64,000 bases of DNA from Beroe forskalii (Eukaryota > Ctenophora > Nuda > Beroida > Beroidae), in assembly GCA_011033025.1 (NCBI GenBank), contig WFMF01000045.1:248001-312000 (forward strand), read 5' to 3'. The notes beneath the pieces are model-generated. The model was not told the origin of the DNA. It searched no databases and saw only the letters and a program-made list of their open reading frames with translations. Shown here piece after piece: positions 54,001 to 64,000 of this stretch. Position 1 is the first letter of the stretch, and each line of letters starts with the position of its first letter. The position numbers and the translations under genes were made by a program.

Positions 54001-57000
54001 GATCTTGAAAATCAACTGATTCAGAAGAACTTCCTGAATCTTCTTCCAAGTTCTGATTTTTGATAATATTTGTGACAGAATCATCAATTTGATGGAAATG
54101 TTGAGATGCATCATAAGATGATATTTGGCTATCCTTCTCGGTTGTGGTACAATTTGTTTGTACTTCCTTGATCACGTATGAATCAGTTGCATTCACATCT
54201 TTTATTAACTTCTCTGAGTCCTCTGATGGCTCATCAAAAACCCTGCTTTTATTTAGCTTACGTTTACCTGAAAGATAGTCCTGGTTATTACTTATCAATA
54301 ACCAGGAATGAATGGAACTTCAGACAATATGTGTACCACATTTATAACTTTACAATTGATGTACCTTAGGAGGTGTATTTATGTGGGATGAAATTTCGAT
54401 TTTTCAAATTTTGGTAAGTTGAAAATATGGGGATTTTTCAAGTTTTTACTCTTGTTAACATATGATAATGACGTCATTTCGAAATTTCATGGTGGGTGAT
54501 AAAATGGGGATTTTTCTGAAAAATCCCCAAATTACAACCTTTTTATTGTAGATTGTAGTCACCCATTACTTTATTACTTAACCCTTTATCATTCTAGCAG
54601 GCCAAATGGGCCAGCTATAATACACTAAAAGCTTAAACTGATGACTTCTTAATAAAAATAACATACCATTGCTTTTCTGAATCTTGTGACAGATCTCATC
54701 ATGAGCAGCTGAAGGTTGGAAAATTAAATTAATTCTGATGTGACCATTATTTAAGATAAGACACTTTCCTTCATTCAAGTAAAGAAGTAAGTATCATGCA
54801 CTCAAAATTGCTTAACAAAATTCAGATCTTTTTTCAAAACAAATATCAATGAATTGTTGATAAACTTACTAACTTACCTAGTTCAGCCTCACTGCAAACA
54901 TCAGAGTGATCTGGTGGCCATTGGAGCTGAAAAAGTTTGAAGTTGCACCAATTGACATTTACAACTTATTATTACATTAATAGTATTGGCACAATATGTA
55001 AATTATACATTGATTTTGGCATCATTCTACTTCTAGACCAATTTCAACATTGAAGACAAATGGAGGTGCTGTCTGCTGAACAGAATAAAACAGAAACACC
55101 CACCTTACGATTAAGCTGCTTTTTAGCCTTTGTAGGATATAAAGGAGCATTAGCAGCATCATTTATCTTGATTGCAGCATTATTTCCTTTGCTACAATCC
55201 TTAGGTTTACGTGAAGGCTTCTTTGGTATGCTGTTAGTAGGCTGCAGGGAACGGTATCGTTTCTGTAAATATGATAGAATAAAGTTTGCAGTACTAGCAA
55301 AAAGCATCTCATGAAATATTGATATATTGTAGTAATGTATTTGGTAAATCAGGTAGCAGGTAGCTGCATAAAACTTTACAGAAGGAATTGAAATGTCATT
55401 AGAAAAAATAAGAATGCATGTGTTGAATGATCCTACCAGTCTAATCAACCCCGATGCGCGAGGTTGCGCTACATGCTAGTACCTTGTGCGCAGTTTTGGG
55501 AATCGCACCAATTTCGCGACAACATCGCACGATTTGAGGGTCTAAACTTAAGAAAAATGAATTTTGAAGGTGACCATTCAATAGAACTCAGCTGTACGAG
55601 TTTATAGGTGAAAAGATCATTAAGATACGCTATTCCTGCCAGGAGTTATGTTCAATAACAGTTCGCAACAGAAAACACGTTTTTCTACTTGCGCCGTCTT
55701 CCATGGTTCATTGTGGAGCTCAGGAGCATGATATCCAAAATCTAAGATCAACTTGAAGTACAAAATTTTATCCTCTAGCGATTCCCGAAGGTTTCAAGTC
55801 TCTATCTTCAAAAATGTGGATTTCTATAGAACGACACCACGAGTCGGTGTGAAATTGGTGTAAATTTATCCCGAATGAGGTTGCGCTACAAAATTGTAGA
55901 TGAATTTTGCCGAGCCGTGCGCGCTGTAGCGCAACCTCGCTCATTTCGATTGATAAATCAACGTCTTGATCCGAGATCGTATCGACAAGAAATTTCGATT
56001 TTCCTTGTAAATTTGCATTAAACAAGACGACAGCAGCATCTTCACCAATCTGCTAATTATTGATATTGATTAACTAATTATTTGTCATTTCAGGCGACTC
56101 ACATAAGGTGAAACAGAATCTGAGATAGCTGGGAGTACAGAATCGGAGGAAAATTCTCAACAATTCTACCAACAGATGAGATTAAAGAGGTAATTTCAGA
56201 CGGCTGTAGATTTTCGTGATTAATATTCCATTACAAAATATTTCCTTGAGACAAAGAAGTACTGAAAATCGATCACATAATCACGGTTTTGGTCGCTAAA
56301 ACAGTGTAGCATTTTGGCCTGTTAACACCCGACAAGCAATACCCTGTATTTTAAACACACATGATGCTTTGAAAGTGTCCACCATAAAGTTTTAATAAAC
56401 AGCAAAGTCTCTATAATGAGGCAGAAACAAGCAAATAAAGTAATCTTGTATTTGTAAGTTGATTGTCAGCAAAACATCGTGGCAATGCGAAGTAGTCGGG
56501 CTCTCAAGTAATTAAATGTTAAAAACTGATATCTAGATTGTCCAGCAGCGAACAGAAGTATAAGAGTATAAAAAGTACAGACTTTGAAATAAAAACTTGA
56601 ATCAAATTAACAGCAATTCCATCAGCAGTAGACATTTACCTCGAATCAAATAGCCTAGAGAACAGTGAAGTGGAGTGAATAGCGGAAGCTCAAATTCTTT
56701 GATGCAATCATTTCGAGAAGTTGCAATCATACAAAAATTACAAACATAGGATTAGGAATGAAATAAAAGTTGAAAGATACGAAAGACAGAATACAAAATC
56801 ACGAAATTAAGTTTGGAATTTGCATATCTGCGTTGATCTCTGCCATGTTGCCTTGGTAACATATTCTTTGGAATTGGTAAGAGCTGGGTGAGTATTAGGG
56901 ATGATTCGCATAATCAATTTTTGGCCAATTTTTAACCCCCCCCCTCCCCCTCCTAAGCAAGTTTACAGTAGTTACATTTGTTTATACAATAACATGTAAC

Positions 57001-60000
57001 GTAGTCATTCGTAATCCCCCCCCCCCTTAGGTGATTAAGTAACATGTGAACGATCCCTGGCTTAGCCTATGTGGAAGTTGTGATCCCGAGGGCTTGAAGG
57101 GCCCGGGGGCGAAAATTTGTTAAGGCAAATCGAATCAAAGCATGGACTCAAAGCATGGATGTATCGCTAAATAAACCTCAAAAGTTTTGAAATCGAAGGC
57201 TTGAGTCAAAAATGTGGTGTGATGCTTTTAATGAAATTTAAAACACTAGTAATCTTAGAAAAACAAACAATATAATCAGATTGATAGAAACAAACGAATG
57301 TTGGTAGCATGTCACTTTGAAACGCATCAATTACAACAAAACATGAAATGAGATACAAAACGATGAAAGGAAATCGGTCAAAATGAAAATTTACATTTGG
57401 TAAAAACTCGGTTTTTGCAGCACTGTAATAATAGGCAAATGAGAATGACGTAATTACTATGGTTGAATATGGTATGTCGATGACCTTAAAAAATTAAAAG
57501 TGTCTAGTATCTTACTTTTCTCATGGGACAGTTGCACAATGTAACAGACTGTTGCGGTAATTAGGCGGCATTTATTTGACATCATTTCCTCAGTGTATGA
57601 GAAAAAGTAATACCATTGTTACTAATGATAATGACGTATTGCTCTCACTCAACTCTTGCTATTTCCGAAGAATGTGTTACCATGACAACATGGCAATGCA
57701 AATGATCAACGCAAATTCCAAACTTTATTTCGTGATTTTGTATTTAATTCTCTCGTGTTCGATTTTGTATCTTTTTACTTCTCTTCCTTGCGAATGATTT
57801 TAACTTTCTCGAAATGATTGCTTTCACAGAATTTGGCCTGCTGCTATCTCTGCTTTCACTGCAGTTCACTGTTCTCTCGGCTATTTGATTCGAGATTTAT
57901 CCGCTGCTGTTGGACGTGATGTTAATTTGGCATATTTTCTTTTTCAGAGTCTGCTTTTTATGCTTTAATATTTCTGTTCGCTGCTGGACTATAGATAACA
58001 GTTTAAGCATTAAATTTCGTGAGGCGAGAGCTTGACTACTTCCCACTGCCACCATGTTTTGCTGATAATCAACTGACAAAAGTCCTTTATTTGCTTGTTT
58101 TTTGCCTCATGATAGAGACTTAGCTGGGAAACCGACTTGAAACCTCAGAAATTTTACCTCACAGCACTTTATCTCTTCTCTGACCCTAACCATACCCCTT
58201 AACCCAACCCAAACCCTTGACCCTATTCCATACCCTAACCACAAACCTAACCAAGACCCTAACCTTAGTCTATAGTTGAAAAATCATGCGGTAAAGTGTT
58301 GTAGGTAGAAAATTTCGAGGTTTAATGTCCGTTCCCCACTTTGCTGCTTGAAATCTTATGGTGGACACTTTCAAAGCATCATGAGTGTTTGAGATATAGG
58401 GTGTTGCTTCTCGGATGTTGACAGGCCAGAGTGCTACACTGTTTTGGCGACCAAAACCGTGATTATGTGATCGATTTTCAGTACTTCTTTGTCTCAAGGA
58501 AATATTTTGTAATGGAATATTAATCACGAAAATCTGTGCCGTCTGAAATTACCTCTTAATCTCATCTGTTGGTAGAATTGTTGAGAATTTTCCTCCGATT
58601 CTTGTACCCCAGCATCTCAGATTCTGTTTCACCTTATGTGAGTCGCCTGAAATGACAAATAATTAGTTAATCAATATCAATAATTAGCAGATTGGTGAAG
58701 ATGCTGCTGTCGTCTTGTTTAATGCAAATTTACAAGGAAAATCGAAATTTCTTGTCGATACGATCTCGGATCAAGACGTTGATTTATCAATCGAAATGAG
58801 CGAGGTTGCGCTACAGCCGCCATGCTCGGCAAAATTCATCTACAATTTTGTAGCGCAACCTCATTTGGGATAAATTTACTCCAATTTTACACCGACTCGT
58901 GGTGTCGTTCTATAGAAATCCACATTTTTGAAGATAGAGACTTGAAACCTTCGGGAATCGCTAGAGGATAAAATTTTGTACTTCAAGTTGATCTTAGATT
59001 TTAGATATCATGCTCCTGAGCTCCCCAATGAACCATGGAAGACGCAAGCAATTAGAAAAACGTGTTTTCTGTTGCGAACTGTTATTGAACATAACTCCTG
59101 GCAGGAATAGCGTATCTTAATGATCTTTTCACCTATAAACTCGACGCAGCTGAGCTCTATTGAATGGTCACCTTCAAAATTCATTTTTCTTAAGTTTAGA
59201 CCCTCAAATCGTGCGATGTTGTCGCGAAATTGGTGCGATTCCCAAAACTGCGCACAAGGTACTAGCATGTAGCGCAACCTCGCGCATCGGGGTTGCTAAT
59301 TTGATTTCTTAACCTTGGTTTTCTGCAAATGAACTGGTGTAGCAACTTGTTCATCAGTAACAGGGAAAAGACTCTCATCACATCTGGATTCAGTTTCTCG
59401 ACACCTGATAAAAGATCAAATCATTTGAATTGACAATATATCACCAAATGAATTAGTTGCCACATGCCAATTAATATTATGTAGTTTCAGCTGATTTGAG
59501 AAGATAGAAGCTTAGACTTATTAATGCTCTTCCCAACATTGATGAATTAATTTATCACTTAATCAAACAACAAATACCATGATACAAGAATTAACTAGTG
59601 TGCATTCTGCCATCAATCTTTACCTTTCCACCCATAGAAGATTCACTAATTTCAATCCAAGTTTGTTGGCATGTAATCTTGTGTTGATTTTCCCATCTTT
59701 GAACACCTGGAATATGGCAAGATATAGACCATCTATGAAGAATTCATCATTATGATAAAACTAAAATAGTATTTTGTTATCATTCAAAATATTCAATAAC
59801 TTTGAAAATTGAGGTGTCATTACAATCCATAAGAGAAACAAATTATTCTTTGAAGCATTTAAAACCTACCACATGGGTGCACTTAAGAGTAAGATTAGAA
59901 TGAATTTTTGCCCCAAGAAGTTCAAGCTGTTCCTTCACACAGGTGCTATAATTAACTTTGCCATCACTTGATCGAACATCAACATATACTTCTACATCAT

Positions 60001-60016
60001 TGAGGGGACCACTCAT
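51005..60016 (-). CDS. MCPH1: Microcephalin (MCPH1), eleven exons
   Basis: Three-BRCT DNA-damage and chromosome-condensation regulator, nuclear. Exons (minus): 60016-59870, 59706-59624, 59404-59314, 55262-55104, 54926-54878, 54708-54667, 54267-52289, 52077-51883, 51697-51620, 51510-51382 and 51175-51005; 1040 residues. Exons 1-3 form BRCT1 (VEVYVDVRSSDGKVNYS, LELLGAKI, THVVFKDGK, LVNLLWVERC). The 659-codon exon 7 is a disordered, Ser/Lys-rich linker with repeated RRSSRL-type motifs. Exons 8-11 form the C-terminal tandem BRCTs that in the family bind phospho-H2AX: TTHVVVGNPRRTINVLKGI, SLFTDTGLMFV, CGGKV and SEQWVLDSISQ. For exon 8 the AG at 52079-52078 is used here, because the AG five bases further upstream would break the frame. 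Intron 3 holds a 3.85-kb foldback element starting 18 bases from the donor. Confidence 0.93.
51184..51320. repeat. Degenerate 16-18-bp tandem repeat in MCPH1 intron 10
   Basis: Copies of AGTGGTGTCAAAGTGA and variants (AGTAGTGTCAAAGTGA, GGGTATCAAAA) follow each other directly upstream of the exon 11 acceptor region. No other function is evident. Confidence 0.6.
55446..59295. mobile_element. 3.85-kb foldback transposon with 5-bp target duplication
   Basis: Arms 55446-about 56880 and about 57650-59295 are reverse complements of each other over roughly 1.4-1.6 kb, with small indels. Outer ends are CAACCCCGATGCGCGAGG and its exact complement. CTAAT flanks both ends (55441-55445 and 59296-59300), a 5-bp target duplication. 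Subterminal copies of GAGGTTGCGCTAC recur inside each arm. The ~0.8-kb centre has C-runs and no obvious transposase ORF, so the element is nonautonomous. It is in MCPH1 intron 3. Confidence 0.85.
58137..58322. mobile_element. Small inverted-repeat element with telomere-like core, nested in the foldback arm
   Basis: GAAACCTCAGAAATTTTACC...AGCACTTTATC at the left mirrors GGTAAAGTGTTG...AAAATTTCGAGGTTT at the right. Between them lies a degenerate CCCTAACC array (58185-58265). The left arm of the foldback lacks this segment, so it entered the right arm later. Confidence 0.65.
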
Positions 60017-60607
60017 CTCATATGATAGGATTGATCTAATATGCTAAAATAAGGAGAGATTATAAAGGCAAATAAGAAAGTTGCCAAAGAAAAACCAAAG
60101 AAATGTTAGATGGCTAAAGACTGCTAATTCCTTCCTAAACAATATCAGCATGAAAATGATACAATAGCAATCTAATCAGGAGGCAATTGATAACTAGATT
60201 CAGTTCATGGTTCAAATAATTAACTAGTATTCAATTATACAACACATATGCAGCAGTTGAATAGTCTAGATGTATACTATAGTCTAGATGTATATAGTCT
60301 AGATGTATATTGAACATTTTTGAAACATTGAATGTCTCCTCAAAGTAATTAAGAATGACTTCTCAATGCTTCAATGGTACTTTGGATAAAGGAGATGTCC
60401 CATTATCCTTATTGATTTTTGCTGCATTCATTATTCAAAGAATATTCAAAATCAAATTAGGTACACCACAGTTGAAATAAAGAAAATGAAAAATAGATTA
60501 AAAATGCAATGTCAACCTAAAAATCTTGTCTTGCATATAACAAATATTAAAATATAGTAATGATTTAAGTAGTTTGATTTGGTTCATGGGGAATAAGATG
60601 CTATAAA

Positions 60608-62795
60608 CTAAACAGGATTATGAAGAGCATTTTGAATAGCAATCATTTTATCCAAAGCAATAGGTGGTGGTCTTGTATCCCAACCCCATACAGTCATTTC
60701 ATCAAATAAATGGGTTGCAGTTAGTTCTTGATTTTCTGTGTCTGTGGTAGTTTCTGATTTCTTCAGCAGCACCCCTTTAAAACCTGTTATACTGTCAGTG
60801 AAATTCAATATAATTATGATATTGGCAGTTAAACAGTGATGTAAAATAGTTCTGATTTGAATCCATTTTTGCATTTTTAGTTTTCACTATGGGGCCCCCT
60901 CAGTCAATGCTATAAGCAATCAAGTTCAACAAGATATTGATAATTTATACACTATCCCCTGTAAGTTGGTATGCATCCCCTGAGAAAATTGCAAGGCAAT
61001 GTTCCCTTAGCAATTTGTTATCATTTCAAGAAGGATTCAAGATTCTGTCCCGGTTGGAATAACCTGCAATCCTGGCAATCCTAGCTGGGCAACATTATTT
61101 GTTAAAGCAACCATGAAATTTCAGAATTTAACGACTTAAAATTAGGGTTGCAGCTACAATTTTACTGTTACATCAGTCAGTTTTCAAAAATGGAGAGGAA
61201 ACGTGCAATCATATTTTGCTACTCACTGTATCACCATCAGTATGCAAATGCATAAAATTCCCATTTTATTCTTAGCACTAGTCAAGATTAGAAACACTGA
61301 ATAACGTACCTACTACGTTGGTATCATTCATATTATGATATTACACCTTCTAAGCTTTTAATAATTACTACAGCTGAAGGATATGCGTAGTCTATCTACT
61401 TCCCTCATAATATCCAGCATATCCAGAATTCCATGGACCATGCTAAACAACCAGAGCAACCCAACTTGTTACTTTTTTTTCAGAGATTGTAAGCTCCGCT
61501 TACAATCCTGGAGGCTCTCTCTAGCAATCCTGGTTGCGATCCTGGTTGCACCTGATTAGATTATTGTGAGGGTGAGCTGTAAAAACACTGCTGCTGAGAG
61601 CAGCAACTTGTAAGCTCTCTCTAAAGCGGTGGTTGCACTTCCAGTCGGCGTGATCTGATCGAGTTTTAACTTTTAAGGAGTGGACTTAATTTTAACAAAA
61701 ACCCAATTAGAAATAAAACCAGGAGTATATCTAATATTCGTATTCAAGATACAGCGACATAGACAATATTAAATCATGATCAATATTCAGCCTGAAATTT
61801 GTTTTTTCGAACTCCTGTGTATGAGTAAAGGTGACGTTTTGACTCGCTTATCAAACAAAAATCTGTGCTTCCATTTTTTAGGATAGTAATATATCAAACG
61901 ACAGCCTTTTAGCTGATTATATTTGTTAGTTATTAAGTTATAAGCCTGACACACAATTGATCTTTGAAACATGAACATTTACTTTTACAATTCATCAATT
62001 GGTTGAGTAAAAGAATAGTGAGCAGTGAGTAAGTGATTCAAATTTTGTCTGTCAGGTGGAAATAATCATGAATTACATAATGTGTAGCCTACTCGGGGCT
62101 TCTGAATAAAAAATTAGAGATTTTTGAATGAAACACGCTGTTTAAATCTCGGATATTTTCTTGCTCAAATGAAGGAAAACCCTGTAAAATTATACATTTT
62201 TAGCAAAAAATTTTCCGGGGCTTCGCCCCTAGACCCCCACCAGGGACTCTGCCCCTGGACCCGCTGGGGCTGCGCCCCAGACCCCTGCTGCAGCTCGCTC
62301 GGCGCAGCCGGCACCTCGCGCTCAACCAAAAGCTACCATGCTCGCTTCGCTCGCACAGGATTGGCAACCAGCCTAACCTTTATTCCAACCGGGGATTCTG
62401 TAGTTAATTTATCTTGCTCTATTAAGTTCATTTTAACACTGATCAAACTTCAAGTTTAATTCAATGTCAAATAGTTAATTACCTTTTGGAACACTGTTTT
62501 TCTGTCCTGACAGACTATGCCCTCTGAAGCTTGCAACTAAGTCTGATGAAGGATGAAAGAACTGTGAAACGTTAGCAGGGCCAGAATATTCTATGCTGCA
62601 TGGGAGCTTCTGCACCTGAATTTGGACAGTAATGTTTAGCTGCCTACCATGATTCATACCAAATAAAAGATCAAAGATACAGTTTTTAAACAAATTATTC
62701 AGAAACTGCAAATGGTCAAAAACTGCAAATGTATATTTTTCACTAACTTCAGTAACTGGTATATCCTTGCTCCATGATACTTTTATTTGTTCCAT
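60608..62795 (-). CDS. RNASEH2C: Ribonuclease H2 subunit C
   Basis: Exons 62795-62748, 62615-62483 and 60783-60608 splice in phase to 118 residues. RNase H2 removes ribonucleotides and RNA:DNA hybrids; subunit C forms the triple-barrel with subunit B and supports catalytic subunit A. The short exon 1 (MEQIKVSWSKDIPVTE) joins to VQKLPCSIEYSG, matching the conserved LPC motif; then FFHPSSD, VASFRGHSLSGQ, VPKGFKGVLLKK and the end MTVWGWDTRPPPI. It is shorter than the human protein (about 164 aa), mostly from a shorter N-terminus and central loop. Intron 2 is 1.7 kb with hairpin-forming DNA (GATTGTAAGCTCCGCTTACAATC-like at 61485). The gene ends 590 bases before the MCPH1 start codon, same strand. 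Confidence 0.85.
62205..62355. repeat. GC-rich hairpin repeat (GGGGCTTCGCCCC family)
   Basis: A 150-base block of unusual G+C content in AT-rich surroundings, composed of small hairpins: GGGGCTTCGCCCC, CCAGGGACTCTGCCCCTGG and TGGGGCTGCGCCCCA, followed by CGCTCGGCGCAGCC and CTCGCTTCGCTCG. It lies in RNASEH2C intron 2. Probably a dispersed repeat; alternative origins such as organelle or foreign DNA cannot be tested here. Confidence 0.6.
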
Positions 62796-63449
62796 TTTAT
62801 CTATCCTGGTGAGCGGGTGATCACTGGAATAGATCTAATGTTCAAAATGAAATATTTCTCTGAACAGCCCTGAATGATTTCTTAATACCAAAACGAATAA
62901 CTGTGCACAACAAGAATCAGTTTCAGACTGAAAGATTTTGACCATTTCACTCATAAAACTATTTGTGAATGTCCAATTGATACCAAAGTTTGCATGGATA
63001 TAATTGATGGCATATAATTGATGGCGTCTGTGCAAATTTGAAACATTATCATCAACAAATGATCAAGGTATAGTAGAATTGAGTCAGTTTCGGAAGAAAA
63101 CTGCCAGTTTCGGTATGAAACTGAATTCATTTTGCAATATCTTCTTCATTTTTTGGTGAAAACGCATCAAATTTTCACAGGCGCTGTCTTGAGATTGAAG
63201 TTTTGATCTGTGACGTCACTCAGCCAGAGTTATATGGGGCTCATACCGGGAAGCGCGCGTCGCGTACACACACCCATATTATACAGACATAAGAAATCGT
63301 AGGATGTGACCCTACCCGCGCGCACGGCGCAACGTTCCACATTTGGACGTCCAGTCAGAAGGAATAGACGGGGCAACGTCCGTCGACATAAGAAATGGAT
63401 CATTGATGCAGTGAAACAATTAAATTTCGTGCAAGGAACGGTGCGCGCG
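62796..63449. other. 5' flank of RNASEH2C, no gene seen
   Basis: Should contain the RNASEH2C promoter; no TATA box is convincing. CG content rises towards 63250 as the next repeat begins. Confidence 0.3.
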
Positions 63450-63764
63450 TTCCTAAGCCCGCATAGGTTTGTGTTCACCTAATCAGGTGCTAACGCCGAT
63501 CGGAGATGAGGAGTGAAATGACGGCGCGCACCGCGCGCAAAAGGTTTGTGTACGCACCGCAAAGGTTGGTGTACGCGCCGCGCGCTTCTGTGGAAGCCCG
63601 CCGCAAACGCCAAACATGAATATACGTGTTTCGCAAGTGGGCGCGTTAAAAGGGTTTTGATTAAAGCAATATTTTGGATGGTAGTGTTGCGGAAAACGTT
63701 AATAAACGCGTATGTCCCTGTTCGCGTCGCGCGTAAACACACACCTATGCGGGCTTATAAGGAA
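63450..63764. mobile_element. CG-rich MITE with TTCCTAAGCCCGCATAGG ends
   Basis: Left end TTCCTAAGCCCGCATAGG and right end CCTATGCGGGCTTATAAGGAA are near-perfect inverted repeats. The interior has many CGCGCG motifs and short hairpins. Same family as 23416-23565. ORFs on both strands here are by-products of the composition. Confidence 0.7.
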
Positions 63765-63879
63765 CGGAAAACGTTGTGCGCGCGGCGGAGAATAGGGTAA
63801 CAACCTTTTACAATTTACAAAAGCATCGCCCTCATAGATGCAACGCGCGCCGCGCATGGCTAACAGAGGTATACGTGTT

Positions 63880-64000
63880 TAGTTAATATCAAGTTAACAG
63901 AGGACCCTATCACTAACAGGGGACAATATCAACTTCAAGTTAACAGAGGACCCTACCACTAACAGGGGGCAATATCAAGTTAACAGAGGACCCTATCACT
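63880..64000. repeat. Tandem repeat of about 42 bp running off the window
   Basis: Units of AAGTTAACAGAGGACCCTA followed by (T/C)CACTAACAGGGG(A/G)CAATATC repeat at least 2.5 times to the last base of the window, so the array continues beyond it. Confidence 0.8.

Noticed and set aside
62124..62459. 111-codon plus ORF with Pro/Gly-rich middle
   Set aside because: The middle is the GC hairpin repeat; it lies antisense in RNASEH2C intron 2 with no supporting signals.
63230..63800. Arg/Ala-rich ORFs near the window end
   Set aside because: By-products of CG-rich MITE sequence with inverted ends.
1..64000. CRISPR arrays or prokaryotic operons
   Set aside because: Introns, exon phases and metazoan orthologues show eukaryotic nuclear DNA; tandem repeats here lack spacer structure.

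Overview
The window is nuclear DNA of an invertebrate metazoan. Genes are split by GT-AG introns of a few hundred bases, the DNA is AT-rich, a (CCCTAA)n-type tract of the animal telomere motif is present, and several genes are recognisable animal orthologues: PNKP, MCPH1, RNASEH2C, EIF1AD, MRPS23 and ANKRD42. Large LDLa-type receptors of the kind found at 7.5-13.4 kb are typical of invertebrates. I cannot fix the phylum from sequence alone.

Layout. 0.2-0.9 kb (+): last exon of a beta/gamma-crystallin-fold protein. 1.4-7 kb: repeats, namely a 42-bp duplication, a 12-bp minisatellite, an interstitial telomere-like tract inside degenerate short repeats, and a 1.3-kb tandem duplication in which each unit holds a transposon copy. 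7.5-13.4 kb (-): a three-exon, about 1446-aa secreted-then-membrane receptor (signal peptide, WSC-like domain, LDLa modules, rhodopsin-like 7TM, repeat-rich tail). 13.6-20.3 kb: segmental duplication, a Helentron-like transposon with its empty site preserved in the paralogous copy, and two tRNA-like relics. 20.5-22.4 kb (-): five 5' exons of ANKRD42. 22.4-32.3 kb: gene-poor, with several foldback/MITE-like elements and two weak exon candidates.

32.3-46.1 kb (-): nine exons of PNKP (FHA, phosphatase and start of the kinase). Its introns host other genes on the opposite strand: a complete six-exon class A GPCR in intron 1 and a tandem pair of related intronless genes in intron 8, one intact and one frameshifted. 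Two further transposon copies lie in PNKP intron 3 and in GPCR intron 3. 46.6-50.4 kb: three compact minus-strand genes (MRPS23, a PGAP2/Frag1-like membrane protein, EIF1AD). 51.0-60.0 kb (-): an eleven-exon MCPH1 whose intron 3 holds a 3.85-kb foldback transposon with a 5-bp target duplication. 60.6-62.8 kb (-): RNASEH2C. 62.8-64 kb: repeats.

Functionally, PNKP (strand-break end repair), MCPH1 (damage checkpoint) and RNASEH2C (ribonucleotide removal) are all genome-maintenance genes, but nothing shows co-regulation, and their proximity may be chance. The two GPCRs are unrelated in architecture. The most novel items are the nested pair of unrecognised intronless genes, with three E-boxes spaced exactly 20 bp apart, and the transposon families with unusually clear boundaries.
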